DNA of 64,000 nucleotides, taken from positions 5,677-69,676 of the forward strand of contig CAZIDP010000022.1 in assembly GCA_964537975.1 (NCBI GenBank). The letters run 5' to 3'. The translations under genes and the position numbers were made by a program. The notes beneath the pieces were generated by a model. The model was not told the origin of the DNA. It made no database searches and saw only the letters and a list, made by a program, of their open reading frames with translations. Each line of letters begins with the position of its first letter. Within the stretch, counting starts at the first letter, position 1. This document shows, one piece after another, positions 1 to 9,783 of this stretch. Source of the stretch: SCBR16-9 sp964537975. Its GTDB lineage: Bacteria; Hydrogenedentota; Hydrogenedentia; Hydrogenedentales; SCBR16-9.

Positions 1-936
1 CGGTTCAATGCGATTCACTTCACGAATACCAAAGAATCCTTCACGTACATCCAGCTCTGTATCGTCTTCAAGCAAACGTACACGATAACGGTATCGGTAA
101 GGTGTGCCATAACCGTTGGGCCACCATAAGTTCGGATTGGCCACCTTCATATGCGCAAAGCTACGAATACCCATCAAGGGCCCTATTTTATGAGCGACAC
201 GCTTATTGTCTTGGTCCAGAATTTCAACTTCAAAATGATGTACTCCATCTTCAACAGCATTTCGCAAATCGGTATCAATATGTACCAGAACCTTGCCATC
301 TTGCCATGTCTGCAAATACACATCGGTAAGAACCCCTGGTTCAGATTGTACCAACCGCACACTGCGCCAGATGCCCATTGCTGGCAAATTTGGTGCCCAG
401 TCCCAAGAGAATTGATATTGCGCCTTTCGGGCAAAGATACGCGGAACATAGAACGCTGCGCTGTAATGTTCAACAAGTTTTGACTCTATGTAGGGGTACG
501 GTGATTGCACACATATCACCAGCACATTTTCTGCATCCTTGTTGAGAAATGGTGTAACATCAAACTTGTGTTGCAAGAACATATTATTGGTACGACCAAT
601 TTCGTGGCCATTCACGAAGATGGTACTATAGGTATCTACACCATCCAGTACGAGATGAAGTCGTTCTTTTTCACTGATGTCTGGTGATACAAAAGTCGTC
701 TGGTACCACCAGTCCTGAAGTGCAATCCAGTCACAATCTTGTTGATTCAACCCCCAAAAAGGATTGCCAATACGATTTGATTCTTCCAATGCGACATGGA
801 CATCACCGGGTACAGAAACCGGTATCCAGGCTAGCGCATTGCTTTCAGTTTTAAAAAAGGAAGTTGGATCACCCTTGGCATGTTCTGTATCTACCAATTT
901 CCATGTACCATCTAAGGAATATTCGCGTGCTGGCAT
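1..936 (-). CDS. Glycoside hydrolase family 2, beta-mannosidase-like (3' end beyond window)
   Basis: The frame is open for 312 codons from ATG at 936 to the left edge, so only the N-terminal part is present. A strong ribosome binding site (GGGGGGAAGGA) lies just before the ATG. The protein starts MPAREYSLDGTW, typical of the GH2 sugar-binding domain, and contains NPFWGLNQQDCDWIA, then FSWDWAPNLPAMGIWR near residue 200, and NLWWPNGYGTPYRYRYRV near residue 280. The WDW-P-GIWR and LWWPNGYG motifs are hallmarks of GH2 beta-mannosidases. The catalytic TIM barrel would lie outside the window. No signal peptide is evident, so it may act in the cytoplasm or be exported another way. It probably removes beta-linked mannose from oligosaccharides, but a related beta-glycosidase activity is possible. 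The next gene upstream is another glycoside hydrolase on the same strand. Confidence 0.85.
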   Translation of the reverse strand, partial: MPAREYSLDGTWKLVDTEHAKGDPTSFFKTESNALAWIPVSVPGDVHVALEESNRIGNPFWGLNQQDCDWIALQDWWYQTTFVSPDISEKERLHLVLDGVDTYSTIFVNGHEIGRTNNMFLQHKFDVTPFLNKDAENVLVICVQSPYPYIESKLVEHYSAAFYVPRIFARKAQYQFSWDWAPNLPAMGIWRSVRLVQSEPGVLTDVYLQTWQDGKVLVHIDTDLRNAVEDGVHHFEVEILDQDNKRVAHKIGPLMGIRSFAHMKVANPNLWWPNGYGTPYRYRYRVRLLEDDTELDVREGFFGIREVNRIEP

Positions 937-1080
937 TCCTTCCCCCCTACCATGTTTTCAATAATATCCAATTGCCGTTCGTACATGATTCAGCTTCAAG
1001 CATTGTAGTTTTTTGAAAATACGATATTGGTTGCAACACTTGAATACAGAATCACGATTAGAAATATTTTTAAATATGTT

Positions 1081-2850
1081 TTACTTTTTCAAATAACCAA
1101 AGCTGCGCGGTGGAGCATTAAATCGGCTGATTTCATCCAATTGAAGCACCGTTCCGGTTTCGCGATCGCCTTGCAAAGAATGCTCTTCCATGATACGAAG
1201 AATTGTACCCTGGAAACCAGTCAGCTCTACTTCCAACGCAGATTCGCTCCGGTTAACCCAAAATAAGGTATCTGCTGTTGCCGTTGCCTTAAAATGCTCA
1301 TGGGCAGAAGAGATTGTGCGGTACACCATGTCACCCGCAGATGTGTTACGTGCCAGGGTAGCAACGGTATGAAAAACGGGTCGAATTTCCCAGTTCCGGT
1401 CTGCAAAATTCCACAATCCAAAATTCATTGGGGTTTGACCACCGGGATAATACACTTCCTGCATGCACCATATGTTGAAGCCAGCCACACCAGCGTTTAA
1501 GCCGTCCATATACGCTGCCATAGTTAGAAGAGCATACTCATATTCTTCCATCAATGGATTCAAGCTTGGTGGTTGCATCCGTTCGTCAGCGAACCCAAAC
1601 TCCGCCATAACAAATGGACGTACTGGCGGATTCGCTTCTAATAACGCAATGCGATCACTAAAGAAGTCTTTCATAAAGGGCAATTCGGTCGGTTTAAAAT
1701 AAGTATGTGAAGCATAAACAGCTGTTAAATCGTGATACTCGGAAGTATTAACACATGCATTAAACCAGTCATACCCGTCACCATCATCACTGCCCACGAT
1801 ATTCACATCAAGACCCCGATTTTTAATATCTGCTGCAACAAGTTTGTGAATCTCGACAAATCTTTCGAATGTGCCTTCTTCACCTTCATGAAAAAACAGA
1901 TTGGGCTCATTACTGAGGGTCCAATCCTTGATGCATGTATACCCTTTGGTAACAATCAGGTGTTCAAGAAGATCGCCGATAGCTTTTGCCAGAGTTTTTG
2001 GATTGCTCCACTGTTCAGTATAGGTCCACTCGACCCCAGCAATCGTAACCCGCGTTCCCAGCTCCTGGTACAAGTCCAGCGTACGGTAATGACTCCGCAT
2101 ATTGTCAGAATCCCAAGTATAATTTTTAGCATCCAAAAATGGGTTCCAATCGCGATACCAGAAAAACATTCGTACCCAATCCGGCTCCATATATCGTATT
2201 CTACCCTCACGAATCGCAATGCCTTCTTCATCTACACCACGTTCTGCATTGTGTTGATTGTAGAACCAACCATCATCTTCTGCACCAAATCCGATCAGGG
2301 CTGGTACCGATATTTCATCGGTAACTTTAACCTGCACCACGCCGGACCCCGGCACCGGTTCACTGGCAGGCAATTGTTGAAAAACAGGGCTGCGAAACAT
2401 GACTTCTCCCCGACCGTGCAACAACATCACTACTCTGACTGTTGTACTGGACTCCGGGGCTTCAGCACGCACAATAAATTGACGCCATTGCATGGAAGGT
2501 ACGAACGCATATGCATCGGCATGACCAATTCGAACATTGTCATCATCAAAGAATTGCAGACTGAGCAATGGGCCACGCCCCTCTTCATATTCAGTACCTC
2601 TCGCATCGGCTGTGAAGACAAAGCGATCACCGGGCTTACACGGATGTGATTGCGAGAGATGTCGCCAAGAAGGTTCGACATCCATGGGAGTAGAAAGTAT
2701 TGCATGTATCCCATCGGCATCTTCACCACGCGTTACCTTAAATGGTGCGCTTGCCCAATTCCATTCAGAAAAATCGTTATCCCAAGTCGGATTGATCAGT
2801 AAATTACCAGTTGAATTAATTGCCAATAGCCCGAGAATTACAGCCAACAT
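1081..2850 (-). CDS. Secreted glycoside hydrolase, clan GH-A TIM-barrel type with N-terminal CBM-like domain
   Basis: 589 residues. The ATG at 2850 follows GGGAGGGAG. A short hydrophobic N-terminus looks like a signal peptide. Residues about 15-170 (NLLINPTWDNDFSEWNW onward) resemble a CBM4/9-type jelly-roll carbohydrate-binding domain. The middle carries two clan GH-A signatures: LSNEPN, with the likely acid/base Glu, and VMAEFGF, with the likely nucleophile Glu. The C-terminus looks like a small beta-sandwich. Substrate and exact family (GH5- or GH39-like) cannot be told from the sequence alone. It lies 144 bp upstream of the GH2 gene on the same strand, which suggests shared use of a polysaccharide. 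Confidence 0.75.
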   Translation of the reverse strand: MLAVILGLLAINSTGNLLINPTWDNDFSEWNWASAPFKVTRGEDADGIHAILSTPMDVEPSWRHLSQSHPCKPGDRFVFTADARGTEYEEGRGPLLSLQFFDDDNVRIGHADAYAFVPSMQWRQFIVRAEAPESSTTVRVVMLLHGRGEVMFRSPVFQQLPASEPVPGSGVVQVKVTDEISVPALIGFGAEDDGWFYNQHNAERGVDEEGIAIREGRIRYMEPDWVRMFFWYRDWNPFLDAKNYTWDSDNMRSHYRTLDLYQELGTRVTIAGVEWTYTEQWSNPKTLAKAIGDLLEHLIVTKGYTCIKDWTLSNEPNLFFHEGEEGTFERFVEIHKLVAADIKNRGLDVNIVGSDDGDGYDWFNACVNTSEYHDLTAVYASHTYFKPTELPFMKDFFSDRIALLEANPPVRPFVMAEFGFADERMQPPSLNPLMEEYEYALLTMAAYMDGLNAGVAGFNIWCMQEVYYPGGQTPMNFGLWNFADRNWEIRPVFHTVATLARNTSAGDMVYRTISSAHEHFKATATADTLFWVNRSESALEVELTGFQGTILRIMEEHSLQGDRETGTVLQLDEISRFNAPPRSFGYLKK

Positions 2851-3106
2851 GGTCTACTCCCTCCCAATATACATATGCATAATCATTCCAAAACATTTAT
2901 TAGTATCATATCACAACAATGCCGGAATGTAGCAAAATTTAAACTACAATCCGGCAACCGAGGAGACCCCGCATACTATGCCACCGACCTTTTATGCCTC
3001 AGGCTCATACTATAATACATCTGGTATCCGCACCAAAAGTTCCTTGGCCAAACTATATTGTTGAGCAAGTTTATATTGTATTATACGACTGTAACAGACA
3101 TAAAGA

Positions 3107-3153
3107 ATCACCGAGTAGTCTGTTTTTAGTTTAAAAAAGACTGTCTCGGTGAT
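3107..3153 (-). terminator. Long stem-loop downstream of the prepilin-like gene
   Basis: ATCACCGAG at 3107-3115 pairs with CTCGGTGAT at 3145-3153, and the stem continues inward with AGTC/GACT and T5/A5 pairing. It lies about 50 bp past the stop of the prepilin-like gene and about 250 bp before the next gene on that strand. There is no clear U-run after it on either strand, so it may be a processing or stability hairpin. Nothing else was seen in the 2851-3203 gap. Confidence 0.45.
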
Positions 3154-3203
3154 AATAACAACTAAACTATAAATAATTCTACTTGGTTACACTTCGGAAA
3201 AGA

Positions 3204-4289
3204 TCAACCATAACCACCGGCCATGTACATCCAAACACCTACCTGGGTACGCATTTCTGGAGCAGTTCCTTGTGATTCCACCGGCATTTTGGATTGATAT
3301 CGAACAAACTCAACATGACCATCCATGTAAAGCACGTTTGAACCACCAGGTATATGGTTATAAAAACTTACGGCATTGGCAGGAACTGGCATTCCACCCC
3401 AACCATCACCAGCGGCCGTCTTATTGTCAGCCCAGGCATCAAACATAACGACCAGCTCGCTTGCCGCAGCAGTAGCGGCACCCGGATTGTTAATATCGGT
3501 AATGAAAAAGCGTTCCACACCTTCACGCAGACGTGGATAAGATGTCGGCAATGCCTCAAAGTTGTCATCAGTCCAATCGTAATTTCGTGGGCTGAATGTG
3601 ACCAATGGATAACCGGAAATATCGGCGATATTAAAGCGATTATAACGTGCAACACCGAACTCAGTGCATCCGGCATTCGCTAGAAGGTTGTCTCCATGTT
3701 GCCGATATTCGATCGGATGCCAATCTTCACCAAAACCAGCGATATTTCCTTTGATGTGAATTATATCCAACATCTGTGACATGGTTTGTGCAGCATACCC
3801 GATATACAGGTAAGACGCGGGGATGGAAAGATATGCATTCAAGCACAACTGGGTTCCAGTCTGTGTAGCCAGTTGTCCCAAACGCTGGATTTGTGCGGTA
3901 TAATCGTCCTCAACCCCAAACCCGGCACTATTAGCATCAAGTGGATTATAATCTGCACGAGAATCAGAGGGGCAAATGGCAATTTTGGGATCATTCCAGT
4001 AATCGGGGTATATTGATTCACCAGAAATGCCTTGCATCCAGCCAAACACCCAACCGCCAGCACTGACCGGTACGGATGTAACTCCTGGGGGGAATGCACC
4101 TTTGCTTTCATTGGCGTACATTTTCGTGATCAGCCCCCACTGCTTCAGGTTATTGGCACATGAAGCACGACGTGCTGCTTCACGCGCGCGCGCAAGGGCT
4201 GGTAATAGTATTGCAGCCAGAATACCGATGATGGCAATAACCACCAACAATTCAATCAGGGTAAATCCCGATTTTCTTTTTTTACACAT
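3204..4289 (-). CDS. Prepilin-type N-terminal methylation protein with DG-type C-terminal motif (DUF1559-like)
   Basis: 361 residues from ATG at 4289, which sits 8 nt after GGAGG; a TTG five codons upstream is in frame but would overlap that ribosome binding site. The N-terminus MCKKRKSGFTLIELLVVIA is a class III (type IV pilin) signal, cleaved after the Gly by prepilin peptidase, followed by the long hydrophobic helix. Near the end HIPGGSNVLYMDGH is the H-X9-DG motif of the processing-associated domain, here with ten residues between H and DG. The central part (Cys, Asp/Tyr rich) is the usual variable globular region. Such pseudopilins are abundant in Planctomycetes and Lentisphaerae; their function is unknown. 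The gene stands alone. Confidence 0.9.
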   Translation of the reverse strand: MCKKRKSGFTLIELLVVIAIIGILAAILLPALARAREAARRASCANNLKQWGLITKMYANESKGAFPPGVTSVPVSAGGWVFGWMQGISGESIYPDYWNDPKIAICPSDSRADYNPLDANSAGFGVEDDYTAQIQRLGQLATQTGTQLCLNAYLSIPASYLYIGYAAQTMSQMLDIIHIKGNIAGFGEDWHPIEYRQHGDNLLANAGCTEFGVARYNRFNIADISGYPLVTFSPRNYDWTDDNFEALPTSYPRLREGVERFFITDINNPGAATAAASELVVMFDAWADNKTAAGDGWGGMPVPANAVSFYNHIPGGSNVLYMDGHVEFVRYQSKMPVESQGTAPEMRTQVGVWMYMAGGYG

Positions 4290-4754
4290 TTCATTGTCCT
4301 CCAAGGTAAGTCCTAGGTACTACTAGTATTTGTTCTGATAAATCAAAATAAAACAACATCCACAATAATTCTCTGATGAATCGCATCAAGATACTTCTTT
4401 ACACTACCATATAGAAACGGGAATGTCTTGAACATATATAGTATTTAAATTGAATATTTCTTATAGAGTTCTCTTGACTAATTCTGCCATTGATATCTAA
4501 AAATATAATATTCATATAATTAACATCTTGTTTTTAGTGCAATTTTCTTCAATCTTAGCTAATTATTCACTGCTTCATACAAGAATATTAAGTTAAGTGG
4601 GTAGATATAGACCATTCACAGAATCTATAATCAATTCATTATCGAAAACAAAGGGTCAGACTTACAGAGCAAAAGTATGTACAGATTCAATATTACGACA
4701 CATTAACCGGCAATGTCTGGTCAATTTCATAAAATCAACAGAAGGAGCTAAGAA
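4290..4754. other. AT-rich intergenic region between divergent genes
   Basis: This 465-bp region must hold the promoters of the prepilin-like gene (leftward) and the TolC-family gene (rightward). I saw no convincing ORF, RNA gene or strong palindrome apart from a CCTAGG site near 4311. Confidence 0.5.
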
Positions 4755-6320
4755 TTGGCAGCATGTTTCTTGTTAACAGATCGAGATCGCAAAAGGTTGC
4801 GGTGTACATTTTTTTGTGTTTTAACAGCGTATTGCACGCTGTTCTCCGTATTTGCTGATTCAACAGAACCCGGAGCTTTAAAATCAACAGAAACAAGCCT
4901 GATTCAAGGTACAGAAACTGTAATTGTTGAATTGCCCGATATGCTGGATTTAGCCACAGCTCAGCAAATCGCACTACAGGACAATCCAAGCATAGCCATA
5001 GCTGCAATACGAGTAGAACAAGCTCGGGAACGTGTTCGTCAGGCACAATCGAATTATTACCCCAATGTTGATTTAACCTACTCGGTAGCCCATACCCGAT
5101 TTGCAGATAGCACGGTAGATGCCGCACGAGGACAAGCATTACGCTCCCCGATAACGAATTACATAAGCTCTACTGTTAACTCATTTATTACCAGTGGTGG
5201 TGAATTGCGTAGTGCATTTTTACCCGGTCTATTGCAGAATACGCTACAAGGATTGCAAGCACGGTCTTCAGTTGTAGATTCTATGGACAGCTACAATGCC
5301 AGTTTGACCGTTAGTTATGTACTTTTTGATGGCTTTGCCAGAAAATTTACTCAAAAAGCAGCTGAGTATGGCGTGATGGAATCCGACGCTGCCCTTGATG
5401 AAACCAGGAGATTGTTTTTAGATGCTGTTGCCCAGAATTATTACGCTGCACAACTTGCAATGGCTAATATCGATATTGCCATAGCTGATGAAGAGTACAA
5501 TCAACGTTTATTAAAAGAAGCTGAAGCACGACGCAGGGTGGGCACAGGCACCTTGAGTGATGTGTTGAATTTCGAGGTACGATTACGTGCAGCACAAGCA
5601 GAACGCCTGCGTGCAGAGCGTGAACTTGAACAAGCACGGATTAGCATTGCAGCATTGATGGGGTTGCAAGAGGCCAAGCTTCCAGACCAAGTGCAATTAC
5701 AACCACTTGAAATCGAGGATGATTTTGATATGTTACCACCTGATGTTGAACATGGCATTGTTCTGGCATTGAACAGCCGTCCGGATATTTTGCTTGAAAG
5801 ATATGGCCAAAAAAGGTCTGAAGCGGTAGTTGGTCAAAGAGAATCATCGTTTTATCCACGTGTAACAGCCTTAGCTTCTCAAGAGGCGCAGCGTAGCAAT
5901 AACACACGTTTCAACCAGGACGATTTCAATACTCGTGTTGCCCTGAATTTATCTTATGAGATTTATGCCGGGGGAAGGCGTAAAGCAGAAGTTGCTGAAG
6001 CGCGTTATCAAACGCAGGAGTACCAAAAACGAATACAGGAAGCCAAGATTTCTGCATCAGCCGAAGTCCATCTGGCATATCAGAATCTGGTAACTATTCA
6101 GGAAGAACTGCGACTTCAAAGAGAAAATACCGCCTATGTGGAACGTAACCGAGAACTTGTTGAGCGAGAATATGCGGTTGGACAAGGTGCACTGGCTCGT
6201 TTAAATCAGGCGCAACGGGATTTGATTGAATCACAGGGACGCCTGGTACGCGCTCAAGTGGAATTGCAACTGGCATGGCACCAATATCGCACCAGCACCG
6301 GCGAGACATTGGAAAATTAA
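4755..6320 (+). CDS. TolC-family outer membrane efflux protein
   Basis: 521 residues. The TTG start at 4755 follows AAGGAG at good spacing, and no ATG near it is better placed. A signal peptide (FFCVLTAYCTLFSVFADS) is followed by the two internally repeated OEP domains: LDLATAQQIALQDNPSIAIA opens the first, and a long coiled-coil helix (RLLKEAEARRRVGTGTLSDVLNFEVRL) marks the periplasmic tunnel. The second repeat includes LALNSRPDILLERYG and a matching helical hairpin ending VGQGALARLNQAQRDLIESQGRL. It would be the outer membrane channel of an efflux or type I secretion system. No inner membrane or adaptor partner is adjacent, so its partner is encoded elsewhere. Confidence 0.9.
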   Translation: MAACFLLTDRDRKRLRCTFFCVLTAYCTLFSVFADSTEPGALKSTETSLIQGTETVIVELPDMLDLATAQQIALQDNPSIAIAAIRVEQARERVRQAQSNYYPNVDLTYSVAHTRFADSTVDAARGQALRSPITNYISSTVNSFITSGGELRSAFLPGLLQNTLQGLQARSSVVDSMDSYNASLTVSYVLFDGFARKFTQKAAEYGVMESDAALDETRRLFLDAVAQNYYAAQLAMANIDIAIADEEYNQRLLKEAEARRRVGTGTLSDVLNFEVRLRAAQAERLRAERELEQARISIAALMGLQEAKLPDQVQLQPLEIEDDFDMLPPDVEHGIVLALNSRPDILLERYGQKRSEAVVGQRESSFYPRVTALASQEAQRSNNTRFNQDDFNTRVALNLSYEIYAGGRRKAEVAEARYQTQEYQKRIQEAKISASAEVHLAYQNLVTIQEELRLQRENTAYVERNRELVEREYAVGQGALARLNQAQRDLIESQGRLVRAQVELQLAWHQYRTSTGETLEN

Positions 6321-6562
6321 TGAGCTGGTTCGAGCAGCGCAGGTTACTAACGGATCAAATGTATGGATCAATCTGAATCCATTATTTATTCTCGTTATCT
6401 TCATTATTATATAAACTTGCATCAGGAATGACACTGTGATAATTTTCTTGTAACCATTAATTGTTGCATGTAAGCTATTTTATAAAAATAGTTGCGTCAT
6501 GGAATCGGGGTGTTGCTACATTTTGCACAAGGCAGAACGCATAGGGAAGTGAGAAAAAACCA

Positions 6563-7696
6563 ATGAATCCAATAGAAACACTGTTTAATCCATCAATGTT
6601 GCATGCAGCTATTGTGCATATGCCCATTGTTCTGGCAATGCTTGGCGTACCATTGATAATAGCCAGTGCTCTGTTTTATCACAACAATACCCTCCGGTTT
6701 ATGACCTTATTGGCTTTTATTCTGCTTGCCGGGACTGCCTGGTTTGCCGAAATCAGTGGTCAGCGTGCCATGGAAGAAATCCCCAACACGTTATCTAAAG
6801 AAGTGTGGGACCTTGTTGAGAACCACGAGAGCATGGCTATCTGGATTAAATATGTCGCCGGGATAACATCATTGTTTCTGTTGTTATCGCTGTTCCGTCA
6901 TACGCAATTGCGTAAAGGCATGTTGTTGTTGGCTGCATGTGGCAGTGTAATTACAGTCTTGATCATCACCTTTTCTGCGCATATGGGTGGTACACTGGTT
7001 TACGAATATGGTGTTGGTACTGCGCTTGTTAAAACATCGACACCAACAATTACGCCAATTCCTGATGAACAAGAACCTGAAGCAGAAGTAGAAGTAGAAA
7101 CAGAGATAGAGCTTGATGTAGAAATAGAACCTGAAATGCCTGCGGTAGTGGAACCTGAACCGGATACAACACTGGAAGCACCGATTGATGAGGTTGTACC
7201 GGAAATTATTGAAGAATCGGTAGAATCAGTTATAACTGAAGAAGAAGAAACCAATCTCGAAGTACTTCCTGATACAGAAGTAGATAATATTTTGCCCGAA
7301 ATTACAGTTCCTGAAGCAGAAGATGAGTCTTCATCTGAGGTAGCAACTGAAGCGGAAGATGATTATTCAATACCTATACGCCCACTTTCTGCTGATGATG
7401 CCGTCCAAATCAGTTTTCGACAACATGTCTGGCCAATTATTGATCATCATTGCATTTCCTGCCATGATGCTGAATATAAAGATGGTGGTTACGATGTGTC
7501 CACAGTCGAAACAATGATGCTGGCGGGTAATAAGTCTGGTCCCGGTGTAATTCCTGGTGACCCTGACAACAGTGCCAGTATAAAATACATACGCGGAATT
7601 TTGCAGCCGCAAATGCCCAGACGCCAAGAACCACTCAATGAAGATGAATTGCATATTTTGCGCCTATGGATTTATGCTGGTGCTGAAGACAATTAA
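6563..7696 (+). CDS. DUF2231 membrane domain - acidic linker - planctomycete-type cytochrome c
   Basis: 377 residues. ATG at 6563 follows a GGAAGTGAG site. Residues about 10-150 form four membrane helices with HAAIVHMPI at the start and SAHMGGTLVYEYGVG at the end, as in DUF2231. Residues about 165-280 are a Glu/Val/Pro-rich low-complexity linker. The C-terminal 95 residues carry one c-type haem motif, CISCH, followed by GPGVIPGDPDNSASIKYI and MPRRQEPL, as in the planctomycete cytochrome C (PSCyt1) family, with a likely Met ligand. The haem domain should face the periplasm, tethered by the flexible linker. An electron-transfer role is likely; partners are not encoded nearby. Confidence 0.85.
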   Translation: MNPIETLFNPSMLHAAIVHMPIVLAMLGVPLIIASALFYHNNTLRFMTLLAFILLAGTAWFAEISGQRAMEEIPNTLSKEVWDLVENHESMAIWIKYVAGITSLFLLLSLFRHTQLRKGMLLLAACGSVITVLIITFSAHMGGTLVYEYGVGTALVKTSTPTITPIPDEQEPEAEVEVETEIELDVEIEPEMPAVVEPEPDTTLEAPIDEVVPEIIEESVESVITEEEETNLEVLPDTEVDNILPEITVPEAEDESSSEVATEAEDDYSIPIRPLSADDAVQISFRQHVWPIIDHHCISCHDAEYKDGGYDVSTVETMMLAGNKSGPGVIPGDPDNSASIKYIRGILQPQMPRRQEPLNEDELHILRLWIYAGAEDN

Positions 7697-8294
7697 AAAG
7701 TAATACAAACATCCCTCCCACCATTTTCAACCCCTGTGACAAATACGGAATCATTTTGAAGCATCACCCGCTGAAATCTTCAATCCTGAATAAAAACTTT
7801 ACATTTATTGTTTAAAATTTCTGGTAGAAGCGGACAAGTTTTATTGTCAGTATCTACATAGCCAGGTTTTATAGCCAGTTATGTATCACGATTCATTCCC
7901 CAGAAAAATGCTACAACCATGTGTTGCTTTCGGGTATGCAGTTCAGAAATACTGCTTCATCATCTACTTTAACCAGAAGCATCATTGTTATGCAGTGAGA
8001 TATTAAACTCACCTTGTATTCTCCTTCATTCCATTGACAATAAGAGTCAGCAGCTTTTTAAGCTTACTGAGGAGAAAAAACTTTTTTATACGCTATAATA
8101 ATTCTATGAAATCCGCTTCGCTAAGTTGAATGTTTTCCATGTTATATGGTCTAATATATAGGCGATTATGTGAGGGACTTTACTTTAAGCTTCATCAAGA
8201 GAAACGCATTGGTTTCTCAAGCAATCAGCATGGTCTAGTATATCTATACTGAAAAGTACCCCGAGTTATTTAAAATATTGGAGAAATAAAAAAT
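7697..8294. other. Intergenic region upstream of the UDP-glucose dehydrogenase gene
   Basis: About 600 bp without a convincing ORF or RNA gene. TATAAT at 8094-8099 is a possible -10 box without a good -35. A perfect hairpin GAGAAAC/GTTTCTC (8199-8218) lies about 77 bp before the next start codon and would fall in its 5' leader. Confidence 0.4.
8199..8218 (+). promoter_or_regulatory. Small perfect hairpin in the presumed leader of the next gene
   Basis: GAGAAAC at 8199-8205 and GTTTCTC at 8212-8218 form a 7-bp stem with a 6-nt loop. Function unknown; it could be an operator or an RNA leader element. Confidence 0.3.
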
Positions 8295-9665
8295 ATGCGA
8301 TTGGTAATTGTGGGCACAGGGTATGTTGGCCTGGTCAGTGGAACTTGCTTCAGTGATATTGGGCACGATGTTGTTTGTGTCGATATTGATAAAGAAAAAA
8401 TCGATCGGTTAAATGCTGGCCATATACCAATTTATGAGCCAGGGCTTGAAGAAATGGTACGTACCAATATTGAGCAAGGTCGGCTGACATTTTCCACCGA
8501 TATTAAAAAGGCTATCAAGGAATCTTTGGTAATCTTTATTGCTGTGGGAACACCACCTAAAGAAGATGGTACTGCCGATTTGCGGTATGTCCTGGATGTG
8601 GCATCAACCATTGGCCAGCACATCAACGGTTACAAGGTAATAGTGGACAAGTCGACTGTACCTGTTGGTACTGCATTCAAAGTGCAGCAGGCTATTCAAA
8701 AGGAAATCAATCAGCGTGGTGAGTCGTTCGAATTTGATGTAGTATCCAACCCCGAGTTTTTAAAAGAAGGCTCTGCCATCGAAGATTTTATGAATCCGGA
8801 CAGGGTGGTTATCGGGTGCGACAATATTCGTGTTCAGGTTCTTATGGAAGAGTTGTATGCCCACTTTGCAAAGAATGCACGTCCCATCATTTCTATGTCT
8901 ACCCGATCGGCGGAAATGACCAAATATGCAGCCAATGCCATGTTGGCTACGAAGATATCTTTCATCAATGAGATAGCTGGTATTTGTGAGAAGGTCAATG
9001 CCTGCGTTGATGACGTACGCCGTGGTATTGGTTCGGACCAACGCATTGGCTACCGCTTTATTTTCCCCGGGATTGGTTATGGTGGTTCTTGTTTTCCAAA
9101 AGATGTGAAAGCACTTATCCAGACCGCCAGGGAAGTTGGGGCTACTGCAGAAATTTTACCGGCAGTTGATGAAGTAAACAATCGACAAAAGCGGCTGTTG
9201 CTGGACAAAATGCGTTTGTATTACCGCGATCAACTGGAAGGGAAAACCTTTGCCTTGTGGGGACTCGCCTTTAAGCCTGAGACCGATGATGTGCGTGAAG
9301 CCCCTGCGTTGGTCATGGCCAAAGCCTTACTGGAGGAAGGTGCGATTATCCGTGCTTTTGATCCCAAGGCTGAGCAACAAGCGAAAGAAATGCTGGGTGA
9401 ACACCCCAATATGCATTACATAGAACATTACTATGATGCCGTGGATGGTGCTGATGCATTGATATTGGCGACAGAATGGCCATTTTTCCGCAATGTAGAC
9501 ATGGAACGTATACGTCAAAGCCTCACAGCACCTGTAGTTTTTGATGGCCGCAATGTCTACAAAACCTCACTCATGGAAACCATGGGTTTCGACTACATAT
9601 CCATTGGTCGCGATCCTGTCATGGCTTATTCAAAGAATCAACAGGCCGCTATGGCTGTTAAGTAA
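8295..9665 (+). CDS. ugd: UDP-glucose 6-dehydrogenase
   Basis: 456 residues, normal length. ATG follows GGAG. The enzyme oxidises UDP-glucose to UDP-glucuronate with two NAD+, supplying exopolysaccharide or nucleotide-sugar pathways in the cytoplasm. The N-terminal Rossmann motif is GTGYVGLVSG, the dimerisation core follows (STRSAEMTKYAANAMLATKISFINE), and the catalytic Cys lies in GYGGSCFPKDVKAL near residue 265. The C-terminal UDP-binding domain has LWGLAFKPETDDVREAPA. The gene is monocistronic, with a strong terminator after it. Confidence 0.95.
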   Translation: MRLVIVGTGYVGLVSGTCFSDIGHDVVCVDIDKEKIDRLNAGHIPIYEPGLEEMVRTNIEQGRLTFSTDIKKAIKESLVIFIAVGTPPKEDGTADLRYVLDVASTIGQHINGYKVIVDKSTVPVGTAFKVQQAIQKEINQRGESFEFDVVSNPEFLKEGSAIEDFMNPDRVVIGCDNIRVQVLMEELYAHFAKNARPIISMSTRSAEMTKYAANAMLATKISFINEIAGICEKVNACVDDVRRGIGSDQRIGYRFIFPGIGYGGSCFPKDVKALIQTAREVGATAEILPAVDEVNNRQKRLLLDKMRLYYRDQLEGKTFALWGLAFKPETDDVREAPALVMAKALLEEGAIIRAFDPKAEQQAKEMLGEHPNMHYIEHYYDAVDGADALILATEWPFFRNVDMERIRQSLTAPVVFDGRNVYKTSLMETMGFDYISIGRDPVMAYSKNQQAAMAVK

Positions 9666-9702
9666 ATTCACCGTACTAACGTTTAATTTTACAATGTAAA
9701 TT

Positions 9703-9748
9703 GCAGGAAGAGACTAGATAATCGTAGAGGTCTCTTCCTGCATTTTTA
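9703..9748 (+). terminator. Rho-independent terminator after ugd
   Basis: GCAGGAAGAGAC (9703-9714) pairs with GTCTCTTCCTGC (9730-9741), followed by ATTTTTAT. Stem of 12 bp with a T-run on the plus strand. Confidence 0.9.
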
Positions 9749-9783
9749 TAAAAATATGTCACTTGATTAATTGACGATTGAAG

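Noticed and set aside
1732..2649. 305-codon plus-strand open frame
   Set aside because: It is antisense to the clear glycoside hydrolase gene, has low-complexity composition with no recognisable motifs, and has no ribosome binding site.
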